From: JBDKUD01 sp050943315
Lineage (GTDB): Bacteria; Bacillota; Syntrophomonadia; Syntrophomonadales; Syntrophomonadaceae
Reading direction: 5' to 3'
Assembly: GCA_050943315.1 (NCBI GenBank)
Contig: JBMNOY010000001.1
Coordinates: 1-64,000 of the forward strand
Length of the DNA: 64,000 bases
Position 1 is the stretch's first letter. Each line of letters begins with the position of its first letter. Below are positions 33,390 through 42,143 of this stretch, piece after piece. The position numbers and the translations under genes are program-made. The notes under the pieces are model-generated. The model was not told where the DNA came from. It ran no database searches and saw only the letters and a list, made by a program, of their open reading frames with translations.

Positions 33390-35306
33390 TCACAGACTTT
33401 TACCAACAACCCTTCCTGATAAATCAAGGTTATAGCCCCCCGCCCGGCAAACTTTTTGTTTAAACTCGTCACCGGCAATGACCTTCTTTAAAAAGTCAAT
33501 TTGTTGTGGGCTGATATAATCTACTAAAATACAGATGTCATACTGTTCTTCAGTTATAGGAATAAAATCCAGGTCCATTGCCAGGGCACTGGCATATATA
33601 CCCATACCTACATCACAGGCATCATTCTTTACCGATGCGGCCACTGCCAGATGGGTGTATTCTTCACGGTTATATCCATTTATAGCTGCTGCTGGTATAC
33701 CTTCCCGCTGCAATAAATAATCCAAAAGAATTCTGGTTCCGGCACCCCTTTGCCGATTAATGAACCGAACTTTGTCCCCCACCAGGTCATGCAAACCGAC
33801 TATGCCCAGCGGATTGCCTTTCTTGACTATTAACCCCTGCTGACGTTTAACCAGGTTAATTAATAACCATTTCTCATTAGGCAAATATTTTTCCAGATAT
33901 GTAATATTATATTCACCTGTATCATAGTCCAGAAGGTGAATCCCGGAAAAATGAGTTTCCTTCCTGCGCAGAGCCATAATACCTCCCATACTCCCAGCAT
34001 TGGTAGACACTAAACGAACACCGTGATTCTTTTTTAATATATCGCCCAGAATATCAATGGCCATGTCATGACTGCCAATGGTTATCAGAGTATTGTCAAT
34101 AACATCCCGGGAATGTTTTAACCATACTGTGCAGGTATCACCTGCCTCAAGGCCTTCCTGTCCGCGTTCAATATGGATGAGTCCATCAGAATTAACCAGG
34201 CTGGTGGTTATTCCTGCCCCCCGGTTAAGCGGATAGGCAATATAACGATCCTTAATCTTACCTATATTAACATGTACATACTCATCTACTCCCATATGGG
34301 AAGCTAATTTTTTGGATATAGTACAGGCAAGTGCAGACGGTTCAGGAACAGGTAAACCCATTTTTCGATAAATAACCGGTTGGGCGAATAAGGAGAAAAC
34401 CAGCTGCGCAGAAACCGGATATCCTGGTACCCCAATAACCGGCTTATTGTCGATTATGCCCAGCATGGCTGGTTTACCCGGGCGAGTAGCAATACCATGT
34501 ACCAGAAGCTCACCCAATTCATCTATGAGTTCAGCGGAATAGTCTTCCCGGCCGGCTGATGAACCGGAACACACGATGATCATATCGGAATGATCCTTGA
34601 CATCAATAATTGCCTGTCTGATTTTTTGCTTATCATCAACGACAATATCGTGGCGTCTGGGAATAGCGCCCCATTCGCAACATAAGGCTGCCAGCATGCG
34701 GCTGTTGGAGTCAACAATAGCACCTGGCGGCATTTCTTCACTACCGGTGGCAACTAGTTCGGTGCCGGTAGGAATAATGGATACAACCGGTTTTCTTACC
34801 ACTGCTACTTCATTAACGGCTGCGGTTATAAATGAAGCAATTTCATATGGTCCTATGAGTGTGCCAGTGGGTACGATGATGTCTCCGACCACTAGATCTT
34901 CACCGATAGAACGTATATGCTGCCAGGGAACGGCGGCTTTTATAATTTGAATCCCGTCTAAACAAAAATTCACGTCTTCGATCATAATAACAGCATCGTA
35001 TTCTGCAGGAACATAATCACCGGTATCAACCTCTAAAAACTGATCCTTTTTGAGGGTTACGGGATTTGTTTCACTGGCACCATAAGTTGTTGATGCTTTA
35101 ACGGCAACTCCGTCCATGGCTGAGGCTATATAATGGGGACATGATCTTTTGGCTATCACCGGGGCGGCGGTTATTCTGCCCTGAGCTTCAAGGGTATTAA
35201 TAGTCTCGCTCTCTGTTTTAAAATAACCTTTTTTCTCCAAAACCAGTAAAAAGTTGTTCAGAGCTTGTTCCAGGGGCATGTTATCGATATATACATTTCT
35301 TTTCAT
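33390..35306 (-). CDS. moeA: MoeA-type molybdopterin molybdotransferase fused to a periplasmic-binding-protein-like domain
   Basis: A 638-residue two-part protein. Residues 1-400 form a MoeA domain (AMDGVAV, PTGTELVATG, DSNSRMLAALC, VCSGSSAGREDYSAE, GVPGYPVSAQ), which inserts Mo or W into molybdopterin. From about residue 407 (GSHDMAIDILGDILKKN) to the end is a PBP-like domain as in ModA relatives and in LysR-type ligand domains, probably binding an oxyanion or acting as a scaffold. I start at MKRNVYIDNM (AAGGAGAAG 6 bases upstream) rather than 21 codons earlier. It faces fdhG and lies back-to-back with a second moeA. Confidence 0.9.
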   Translation of the reverse strand: MKRNVYIDNMPLEQALNNFLLVLEKKGYFKTESETINTLEAQGRITAAPVIAKRSCPHYIASAMDGVAVKASTTYGASETNPVTLKKDQFLEVDTGDYVPAEYDAVIMIEDVNFCLDGIQIIKAAVPWQHIRSIGEDLVVGDIIVPTGTLIGPYEIASFITAAVNEVAVVRKPVVSIIPTGTELVATGSEEMPPGAIVDSNSRMLAALCCEWGAIPRRHDIVVDDKQKIRQAIIDVKDHSDMIIVCSGSSAGREDYSAELIDELGELLVHGIATRPGKPAMLGIIDNKPVIGVPGYPVSAQLVFSLFAQPVIYRKMGLPVPEPSALACTISKKLASHMGVDEYVHVNIGKIKDRYIAYPLNRGAGITTSLVNSDGLIHIERGQEGLEAGDTCTVWLKHSRDVIDNTLITIGSHDMAIDILGDILKKNHGVRLVSTNAGSMGGIMALRRKETHFSGIHLLDYDTGEYNITYLEKYLPNEKWLLINLVKRQQGLIVKKGNPLGIVGLHDLVGDKVRFINRQRGAGTRILLDYLLQREGIPAAAINGYNREEYTHLAVAASVKNDACDVGMGIYASALAMDLDFIPITEEQYDICILVDYISPQQIDFLKKVIAGDEFKQKVCRAGGYNLDLSGRVVGKSL

Positions 35307-35382
35307 AGCACTTCTCCTTACCGGGTGATTTATGGTTATAATTTTAGCCAAAAGCGCGCTAAAAAACAAAAAACCCTACTAT

Positions 35383-35411
35383 TTGTGCTGAATATTAGCT
35401 TAAAGTATAAT
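35383..35411 (+). promoter_or_regulatory. Promoter of the rightward moeA pair
   Basis: TTGTGC (35383-35388), 17-base spacer, TATAAT (35406-35411), 43 bases before the moeA start at 35455. Confidence 0.6.
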
Positions 35412-35454
35412 CAAGTTGATAGAAAGTGTGAAAATAACGAGGTGTATAAATGAC

Positions 35455-36663
35455 ATGGGAGAATTCTTAAAAGTTTTAACCTTTCAAAACGCCAGAAATC
35501 AGATTATAGAACATTTTCCCGGATCCCAGTCAGAAACTGTTGCTCTGGTTGATGCTTATGGCCGTATACTTTCTGATCCTGTAACCAGTCCGGAGGAGCT
35601 TCCGGCCTTTTCCCGGACAACGGTAGATGGTTATGCCGTAGCTGCCGAAGATACCTTTGGCAGCAGCGAATCATTACCAGGTTTTTTAGATCAGGTGGGG
35701 GAGGTTGAGATGGGCAAACCACCTCAAGTGGCTATTGGCAAAGGACAATGTTGCTGGATACCTACCGGCGGCATGCTGCCGGATGGGGCTAATGCGGCGG
35801 TAATGGTGGAATATACGGAGAAATTAGGGGATAACACCGTCCTGGTGTACAGACCGGTGGCACCATTAGAAAATATTATGCAAAAAGGAGAGGATGTAGC
35901 TCTTGGCCAGCACCTCTTTCCGGCGGGTAAGAGGGTAAGACCTCAGGATATCGGGCTTATGGCTTCCCTGGGGATAAGTACCGTGGGGGTATTTAAACCG
36001 TATAAAATAGGTATTATATCCACCGGTGATGAGATTATAGCCATCCAAAGTGTTCCCGGGCCGGGCCAGATCAGGGATGTTAATTCCCATTCGCTGGCGG
36101 CGGCTGTTCTGTCCTGTGGTGCTATTCCTCACCAGTATCCGGTGGTAAAAGACAGTTTTGATAAACTCAAGCAGGCGGTTAATCAAGCGTTGCAAGAAAA
36201 TGATGCGGTTCTTATATCGGGGGGCAGTTCAGTAGGAGTGGCGGATTATACCCTGGATGTTTTATTATCATTTCCGGACTCCGAATTACTGTTTCACGGT
36301 ATAGCCGTTAAGCCTGGAAAACCTACTATGGCGGTTAGAATTGGAGATAAAATGGTAATCGGGTTACCTGGCCACCCGGTATCGGCGTTGATGGTATTTT
36401 ATATTATTTGTGCACCGGTTTTAAGGTTTACACCTGCTCAGGCCATTGATGCACGGGTAACTATGAATATAGCCTCCCAGGCTGGCCGGGATGATTTTAT
36501 ACCGGTTCGCCTAATAGATGCCCAGGGGGGCCAAAAGGCCCAGCCTTTATTAGGAAAATCAGGATTAATGAGTATTTTGGCTTTGGCTGATGGTTATATT
36601 CATATTCCCTATGAAAAACAGGGTATAGAGGCGGGCGAAACAATTCGGGTAATTATGTTTTAG
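35455..36663 (+). CDS. moeA: MoeA-type molybdopterin molybdotransferase, second paralogue
   Basis: A 402-residue single-function MoeA. Typical segments: PAFSRTTVDGYAVAAEDT near residue 50, GAVMVEYTE-like AAVMVEYTEK near 117, GIISTGDEII near 184, IRDVNSHSLAAAV near 203, LISGGSSVGVADYTLD near 253 and GLPGHPVSALMV near 304. It joins molybdate or tungstate to adenylylated molybdopterin. Start ATG 35455 has GAGGTG 10 bases upstream; an in-frame ATG 13 codons earlier lacks a ribosome site. A third moeA follows after 20 bases. Confidence 0.92.
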   Translation: MGEFLKVLTFQNARNQIIEHFPGSQSETVALVDAYGRILSDPVTSPEELPAFSRTTVDGYAVAAEDTFGSSESLPGFLDQVGEVEMGKPPQVAIGKGQCCWIPTGGMLPDGANAAVMVEYTEKLGDNTVLVYRPVAPLENIMQKGEDVALGQHLFPAGKRVRPQDIGLMASLGISTVGVFKPYKIGIISTGDEIIAIQSVPGPGQIRDVNSHSLAAAVLSCGAIPHQYPVVKDSFDKLKQAVNQALQENDAVLISGGSSVGVADYTLDVLLSFPDSELLFHGIAVKPGKPTMAVRIGDKMVIGLPGHPVSALMVFYIICAPVLRFTPAQAIDARVTMNIASQAGRDDFIPVRLIDAQGGQKAQPLLGKSGLMSILALADGYIHIPYEKQGIEAGETIRVIMF

Positions 36664-36683
36664 CAGGAGAAGAGTATAAGTTA

Positions 36684-37901
36684 ATGAGGAAAAAAATAAG
36701 CCTGGAGAAGGCTATAGAAAAGTGTGCAGAACTTGTAAGGACCATTGATGATGTGGAAATCATCCCTGTGGAGCATGCTTATAACCGGGTAGTTGCCCAG
36801 GATTTGAGAGCTTTGGTTGATATGCCTCCTTTTGATACAGCACGCATGGATGGTTATACGGTAGGTATTGATGACCTGGCAAAACTGGAAAGGCTCAGTA
36901 ATGAGGACAGCCTGTCCTTAAAAATTGTAGCTAACTTACCTGCAGGCAGCTCCGGCAGCATCTTCCCGCTGGTGGGACAAACCGTTCGTATCATGACGGG
37001 GGCACTTCTGCCTCAGGGTACAGCGGCGATTGTCAAACAAGAAGAAGTGGTCCGGGAAGATGAATCTTGGGTTCGTGTTTTCGGGTCGGTAGATTATCAT
37101 AACCATATACAAAAACGAGGCAGTGTAATTAATAAAGGTGAGCTGCTAGTTCGGGCTGGTGAAATGCTTGACTATAATAATCTGGAACGGCTTGCTGCTA
37201 CAGGAAATGCCAGGCTCCCGGTTTATCGACAACCTGTAGTATATATTATAAATTCCGGCAGCGAACTGGTACTACCCGGGGTGCCTCTTAGTACAGGAAA
37301 AATATATAACAGTAACCGATCTCTATTTTTCGCCAAATTAGCCCGGGAGCAGTGCACAGTAAAAACCGGACCATGTCCGGTGTTGGATAAACGGGAAGAA
37401 ATATGTGCGGAAATAAGCCATGGCTTAAAAGTTGCAGATATGGTGATAATTACCGGAGGTGCAGCTGATGGTGATTACGATTTGGTGCCGTCAGCCCTGG
37501 CGGAAATTGGCGCTGAATTTATATATCACGGACTTTTAATGCAGCCAGGAGCGAAAAGCTCGGCCGCAGTAAAGGATGGCAAGCTGATTATTAACCTGCC
37601 GGGAAATCCCTGGGCAGGTGATATTCTATTTGAGGTTTTAATTGTACCAGTTCTCAATAAAGTAAAAGGCATGAAAAACTGGTGCACCAGGTGGTTCGAA
37701 ATTACACTCGAGGGTGATAACCTTGAACCAACTGATTTGAGGCGAATGTGCCGGGGAGAATTAAGAGCTGGCCATGATGTGTCACTGGTAGCTGGTTATC
37801 TCGAAAAAAACCAACCTTGTACCGGGATCAGGCCTTTAATACTCGATATTCAGCCGGGACAGGGACACGAAGGAGATATAATCCGGGCACTCCTTATCTA
37901 A
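36684..37901 (+). CDS. MoeA-type protein, third and most divergent paralogue
   Basis: A 405-residue MoeA-family protein. The fold motifs are present but altered: MPPFDTARMDGYTVG near residue 48, VRIMTGALLPQGTAAIVKQE near 97, YIINSGSELV near 188, IYNSNRSLFFAKL near 207, ITGGAADGDYDLVPSAL near 254 and NLPGNPWAGDILFEV near 305. INSGSELV replaces the usual STGDEL, so substrate or metal specificity may differ. Same operon as the moeA at 35455. A terminator follows. Confidence 0.87.
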   Translation: MRKKISLEKAIEKCAELVRTIDDVEIIPVEHAYNRVVAQDLRALVDMPPFDTARMDGYTVGIDDLAKLERLSNEDSLSLKIVANLPAGSSGSIFPLVGQTVRIMTGALLPQGTAAIVKQEEVVREDESWVRVFGSVDYHNHIQKRGSVINKGELLVRAGEMLDYNNLERLAATGNARLPVYRQPVVYIINSGSELVLPGVPLSTGKIYNSNRSLFFAKLAREQCTVKTGPCPVLDKREEICAEISHGLKVADMVIITGGAADGDYDLVPSALAEIGAEFIYHGLLMQPGAKSSAAVKDGKLIINLPGNPWAGDILFEVLIVPVLNKVKGMKNWCTRWFEITLEGDNLEPTDLRRMCRGELRAGHDVSLVAGYLEKNQPCTGIRPLILDIQPGQGHEGDIIRALLI

Positions 37902-37930
37902 AAGGAGGTGCTTTCTGCCAGAACACACGG

Positions 37931-37964
37931 GCAACCGGGGCTATTAATCCCGGTTGCCTTTCTT
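37931..37964 (+). terminator. Terminator of the moeA pair
   Basis: GCAACCGGG (37931-37939) pairs with CCCGGTTGC (37949-37957), 9 perfect pairs, followed by CTTTCTTTATA. It lies 30 bases after the last moeA stop and faces the converging gene at 38024. Confidence 0.85.
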
Positions 37965-38023
37965 TATATAATGTGTGCTGCTTTCCAACCATTGCGGCCT
38001 CGTTTAAGCACCGCCACAGTAAA

Positions 38024-39124
38024 CTATTGCGCCTTCTCTACAATTTGCTGGAACAGTTCATTGCGGCATACTGTTATGCGCTCAAAGTCCATAGCAGGAA
38101 TATAATTGGCTTCCAGCTCATCATGTTGCTTTTTGGCTAATTGTATGCAGGCGATAGCATCTTTTAAACCTTCTTCAAAACGGCTGATGGCACTGTGAAT
38201 ATATTTGATTCTTCCATCTATTAAAGACTTATTAATAAACTGATTGAAATCCAGTAACCTTTTATATTTGGAAGTCGGTAGTTGTTGGGCATAGTCAACA
38301 ATATTAACCGAGATATCAACTAGCACGGTCCCAATATCGGGAAAGACCAGTAAATCCAATTCCCGGGGGTCAAAGGGATTGTGAAATACTTCCACATACA
38401 CCCCTCTCATGGTGGCTTGCTGCAGGGCATAGTCAAACAAAGTCCCGGCTCCGGTCCCGGGGAATCCCTTGACTGCGAATATAGCATAATCCTTGGGCAC
38501 CAGACTGTTAGCTTTATTGACGATTCCCTCCGGGGTTATGGCGGCTGCAAAAAGATGCCGCGGAGGTCTATTAGACACGGGTGCATTTCTGAATAATTCA
38601 CCAGTTAGCTCCAGGATATTTCGATTTATGGCTCTGGCATCAGCGGTCTCCTGGTAGTGAGACTTCCAGTCCTCATAAGCTAATTTGGCCTCTTTGAGCC
38701 GGCTATAGGCCTGGTTAAAGAGATGAGATATTTCATTAGAAAGCTTTATTACCTCTTCACGATTAGCACGAATGATTTGATTATTCCAAAATTCGCCCAA
38801 GTTTATTATGCGATCAACTGCACCTGGATAACGCGGGTCAACTACATGGGGAGCAGTTCCATCCAGTATGCAAACCTGCTTGTTACTACCGACAACTATA
38901 GCATCAAGGGAATTGTTATCAGATGAACACCAGTGGTACTCTATATCGAATCCTTGTTTGGAACATTCTTTGGCCAAATTTTTCATTAAGGTAGATTTTC
39001 CAACCCCGGGGCCACCTTTTAATACGATTTTTTCTTCCGGACATCCGGGAACGATATAGTCATAATATGAATAAAAACCATAGCATGTATTACCGCCCGG
39101 AAACATGTCTCTAATTTTGCTCAC
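38024..39124 (-). CDS. Duplicated P-loop protein of unknown function (PRK06851-like)
   Basis: A 366-residue protein; function not known to me. The N-terminal half has a good Walker A, GGPGVGKST at residues 37-45. The C-terminal half repeats the plan: GFPGTGAGT at 220-228 stands where a second Walker A would be, but the lysine is Ala226, so that half probably does not bind nucleotide in the usual way. Other parallels are EYHWCSSDNNSLDAIVV with VCILDGTAPH in half one, and VEVFHNPFDPRELDLLVF with GTVLVDIS in half two. It resembles the PRK06851 group of Bacillota ATPases. No signal peptide. It stands alone between the moeA terminator and recJ. Confidence 0.8.
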   Translation of the reverse strand: MSKIRDMFPGGNTCYGFYSYYDYIVPGCPEEKIVLKGGPGVGKSTLMKNLAKECSKQGFDIEYHWCSSDNNSLDAIVVGSNKQVCILDGTAPHVVDPRYPGAVDRIINLGEFWNNQIIRANREEVIKLSNEISHLFNQAYSRLKEAKLAYEDWKSHYQETADARAINRNILELTGELFRNAPVSNRPPRHLFAAAITPEGIVNKANSLVPKDYAIFAVKGFPGTGAGTLFDYALQQATMRGVYVEVFHNPFDPRELDLLVFPDIGTVLVDISVNIVDYAQQLPTSKYKRLLDFNQFINKSLIDGRIKYIHSAISRFEEGLKDAIACIQLAKKQHDELEANYIPAMDFERITVCRNELFQQIVEKAQ

Positions 39125-39315
39125 TCACCGCACCTCCATAAATGGGTATAATTTTACGTCTAATTTATTAACCCACCTGCTTAATAATTCACCATCACAT
39201 ATTTAATAAGGAATATTATTTGAAGTTTTGGATTAGAACTACCTTGTTAGACAGTATTTTGTATAATATATTTGACTGAGTTACCTACCAGCGCTTACCG
39301 GGGAGGATTTTGTAC

Positions 39316-42138
39316 TTGCATAGCCAATGGGATTTACAAAAGTATGATCAATATATAGTCGATGCAATTAGTCAACAGCTGGGAATTAGCAGAACTATCG
39401 CAATTTTGCTTAACCAGAGAGGTATTGATTCGGTTGCCCAGGCCAAACGGTTTATCCAGGCAGAACTGGAAGATTTGACTGAGCCGACAATGCTTACCGG
39501 GATCACAGTTGCTGTCCAGCGCATAGAGAAAGCGATCTTAGCCGGCGAAAAGGTTGTAATCTACGGAGATTACGATGTTGACGGTATATGCAGTACGGTT
39601 CTGATGGTAGAATGCTTAACGGCTTTAGGGTGCCAGGTGGGTTATTATGTTCCCAGCCGGTTTATTGAAGGTTATGGATTAAATTGCAATTCCGTGGAGT
39701 ATTTAGCTCAACGTGGATATAGTTTATTAATTACGGTAGACTGTGGCATTACCTCTGTTGAAGAGACCAAACTGGCTAAAAGTTATGGTATGGAAATGAT
39801 CATAACCGATCATCATACTCTGCCTAAAACATTGCCTGAGGCGGTTGCAGTGATCAATCCCAGGTTGGATAATAACTGTGATAATTCTAATCTGGCCGGA
39901 GCAGGGGTGGCATTTGCTCTGGTGCGCGCTCTGTGCAAGGGAAAGATTCCGGACGACCAGGTATTTAATTGGCTGGATTTGGTAGCGCTGGCGACAATAG
40001 CAGATATAGTTCCCTTGCTGGGAGACAATCGCATTTTGGTTAAACATGGTTTGGATAAACTTCAGAATACCTCCCGAATGGGATTAAAGGCTCTGTTTAG
40101 CGAAACCGGGCTGGATGGTATAGCCTTGACGCCCTGGCATGTAGGTTTTGTTTTGGCACCCCGGCTAAATGCCGCGGGACGGCTTGATAATGCAGCCACC
40201 AGTATTGAACTATTGCTATGTCAGAATCTTCAAATTGCTAAGAACCTGGCCGCCCAGTTGTGCGCCCTTAATAATCAAAGAAGAGCGATTGAAGATAATA
40301 TTTTTAAAGAAGCGGTTTTCCAGGTTGATATTGACAGTAACCTGAAGAAGCAGCCGATATTAGTTTTAGCTGCCGAAGGATGGCACCAGGGGGTTATTGG
40401 TATTGTTGCTTCCCGCCTGGCCGACCGGTATAACCGGCCGGTAATTCTAATATCCTGGGAAGGCAATCAGGGACACGGATCAGGTCGAAGCCATGGTGAT
40501 TTTGACCTTTACCAGGCCTTATATGAATGCCGTGAATGTTTGCTCCAGTTTGGAGGACACCGGTTGGCAGCCGGGCTGAGCATAGAAAAGGATCAGTTTG
40601 GCGACTTTCAGAAGATGATGTGGGAACAGGGAAGGACAATTGCAAGGGAAAAAGAAATCAGGAAGTATCGCATTGATATTGAACTGGAATATGATGATAT
40701 TAATAATAAATTATTAGAAGAACTTAAACTGCTGCATCCCTATGGAGAAGGTAATCCCTATCCAAGCTTTGCGATGCGAGCGGCTAAGATAAATAATCCC
40801 CTCTTGGTAGGAAAGAAAAAAGATCATCTAAAATGCAAAATCGGGTCACGTAATCTTGATGCTATCGCTTTTAATGGTGCCGGTTTAATAAACTTACCCT
40901 GGCGCAGTTGCTGCCAGGATATTGTGTTTAACCTGGAAGAAAACGAGTTTCGGGGCAGCAGATTTATTCAACTCAATATTAAAGATATGAAATGCAGCTT
41001 CACACCTGATAAGCCGGGTAAAAAATCCTCGGTAGCATCACTATACGAAGTGTGCCGTAAAGCTGCGCAGCAGATACATGTTAATCAGCCGGTATTATTC
41101 GTATATCCTACTTATCGAAGTTTAACCAAACACTTGTGGGCGGTAAATAGGTTCTTTCTGCCGGGTGCAGTTAAGGTTTTACATGGAAGATTACAGGACA
41201 GCACCAGAAAAGCGGTTCAGAAACAGTTCTTTTCCGGGGAAGCTGGAATTTTTCTAATTACTGAGCCTTATTTTAAGTATCTTAGCCATAGAGCTTCATT
41301 ACCCGATAATCTTCATTATATAGTACTTATCTGGCTACAGGACGAAAATCAAGAATGGGGAAAACTGGGCCAAAGATTTGAGCTGGATAAAATTCCAGCC
41401 TGGAATAGTCCCCTGGGTAACGTACAGATAAGGAAAGGCTGGCACTATTCCGGCAGCAAACGCACTATTGTATATGCCAACCGGCTTCAGACCCTGGAAA
41501 AACTAAATAACCGCTTTGCGCATGTAAGCCGGGAAGCCGGAATCACCAGCCTGAGCTCCAGAAGATTGATAAGACGGGAATTCTATAATGCCAGAACCGG
41601 CGCTCTTATATGTGACGGTGCCTGCACCAGTGACTTTTGGCCTCTGGAAAACGTTGATGAAGTTGTCTTCGCCGATGTACCTTATGGTAATTTTGAGGTA
41701 GCTGCATTATTGGAACAGGTGAAAAACAATGAGGGGTTGGAGATATCCTTACTTTTTGATCAGCAGGATATTACTTTCAATCGCAGCTATTTATCCAAAA
41801 CATATCCCAATATCCGGGCAATAAAGGATGTGTGGTTTTATTTCCAGCAGACGGGCTGTAAACCAATTACAGCAGAGTTAAAAGAAATTACCGGTAAAAT
41901 AAGCAGCTTTTTGGAACAACCTTTTTCACCGTCTCATTTACTACCTATATTGCTGATATTATCGGAGCTGGGCTTGTGTCAGGCCAAGAAAAAGGGTAGT
42001 ATTATGGAAATAAAGTTTACTAGAAGTGCAACTTCCATCCTGGATATTTCTGAATCACCCTATTATTTGGAAGGGGTTGCAGAAAAAAAAGCCTTTTGTA
42101 GGCTGGAAAACGAATTACATAAATATCTTACGCGGTGA
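39316..42138 (+). CDS. recJ: Single-stranded-DNA-specific exonuclease RecJ
   Basis: RecJ degrades single-stranded DNA 5' to 3' in repair and recombination. DHH-family motifs: YGDYDVDGICSTVLM near residue 77, VDCGITS near 143, ITDHHTLP near 160 and, in the DHHA1 domain, GSGRSHGDFDLYQAL near 393 and FGGHRLAAGL near 415. At about 940 residues it is much longer than E. coli RecJ (577); the extra 370 C-terminal residues resemble the extension of Bacillota RecJ. Start is TTG: I prefer 39316, 9 bases after GGAGG, to TTG 39310 only 3 bases after it. The stop overlaps the first possible relA start. Confidence 0.93.
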   Translation: MHSQWDLQKYDQYIVDAISQQLGISRTIAILLNQRGIDSVAQAKRFIQAELEDLTEPTMLTGITVAVQRIEKAILAGEKVVIYGDYDVDGICSTVLMVECLTALGCQVGYYVPSRFIEGYGLNCNSVEYLAQRGYSLLITVDCGITSVEETKLAKSYGMEMIITDHHTLPKTLPEAVAVINPRLDNNCDNSNLAGAGVAFALVRALCKGKIPDDQVFNWLDLVALATIADIVPLLGDNRILVKHGLDKLQNTSRMGLKALFSETGLDGIALTPWHVGFVLAPRLNAAGRLDNAATSIELLLCQNLQIAKNLAAQLCALNNQRRAIEDNIFKEAVFQVDIDSNLKKQPILVLAAEGWHQGVIGIVASRLADRYNRPVILISWEGNQGHGSGRSHGDFDLYQALYECRECLLQFGGHRLAAGLSIEKDQFGDFQKMMWEQGRTIAREKEIRKYRIDIELEYDDINNKLLEELKLLHPYGEGNPYPSFAMRAAKINNPLLVGKKKDHLKCKIGSRNLDAIAFNGAGLINLPWRSCCQDIVFNLEENEFRGSRFIQLNIKDMKCSFTPDKPGKKSSVASLYEVCRKAAQQIHVNQPVLFVYPTYRSLTKHLWAVNRFFLPGAVKVLHGRLQDSTRKAVQKQFFSGEAGIFLITEPYFKYLSHRASLPDNLHYIVLIWLQDENQEWGKLGQRFELDKIPAWNSPLGNVQIRKGWHYSGSKRTIVYANRLQTLEKLNNRFAHVSREAGITSLSSRRLIRREFYNARTGALICDGACTSDFWPLENVDEVVFADVPYGNFEVAALLEQVKNNEGLEISLLFDQQDITFNRSYLSKTYPNIRAIKDVWFYFQQTGCKPITAELKEITGKISSFLEQPFSPSHLLPILLILSELGLCQAKKKGSIMEIKFTRSATSILDISESPYYLEGVAEKKAFCRLENELHKYLTR

Positions 42139-42143
42139 TTTAT

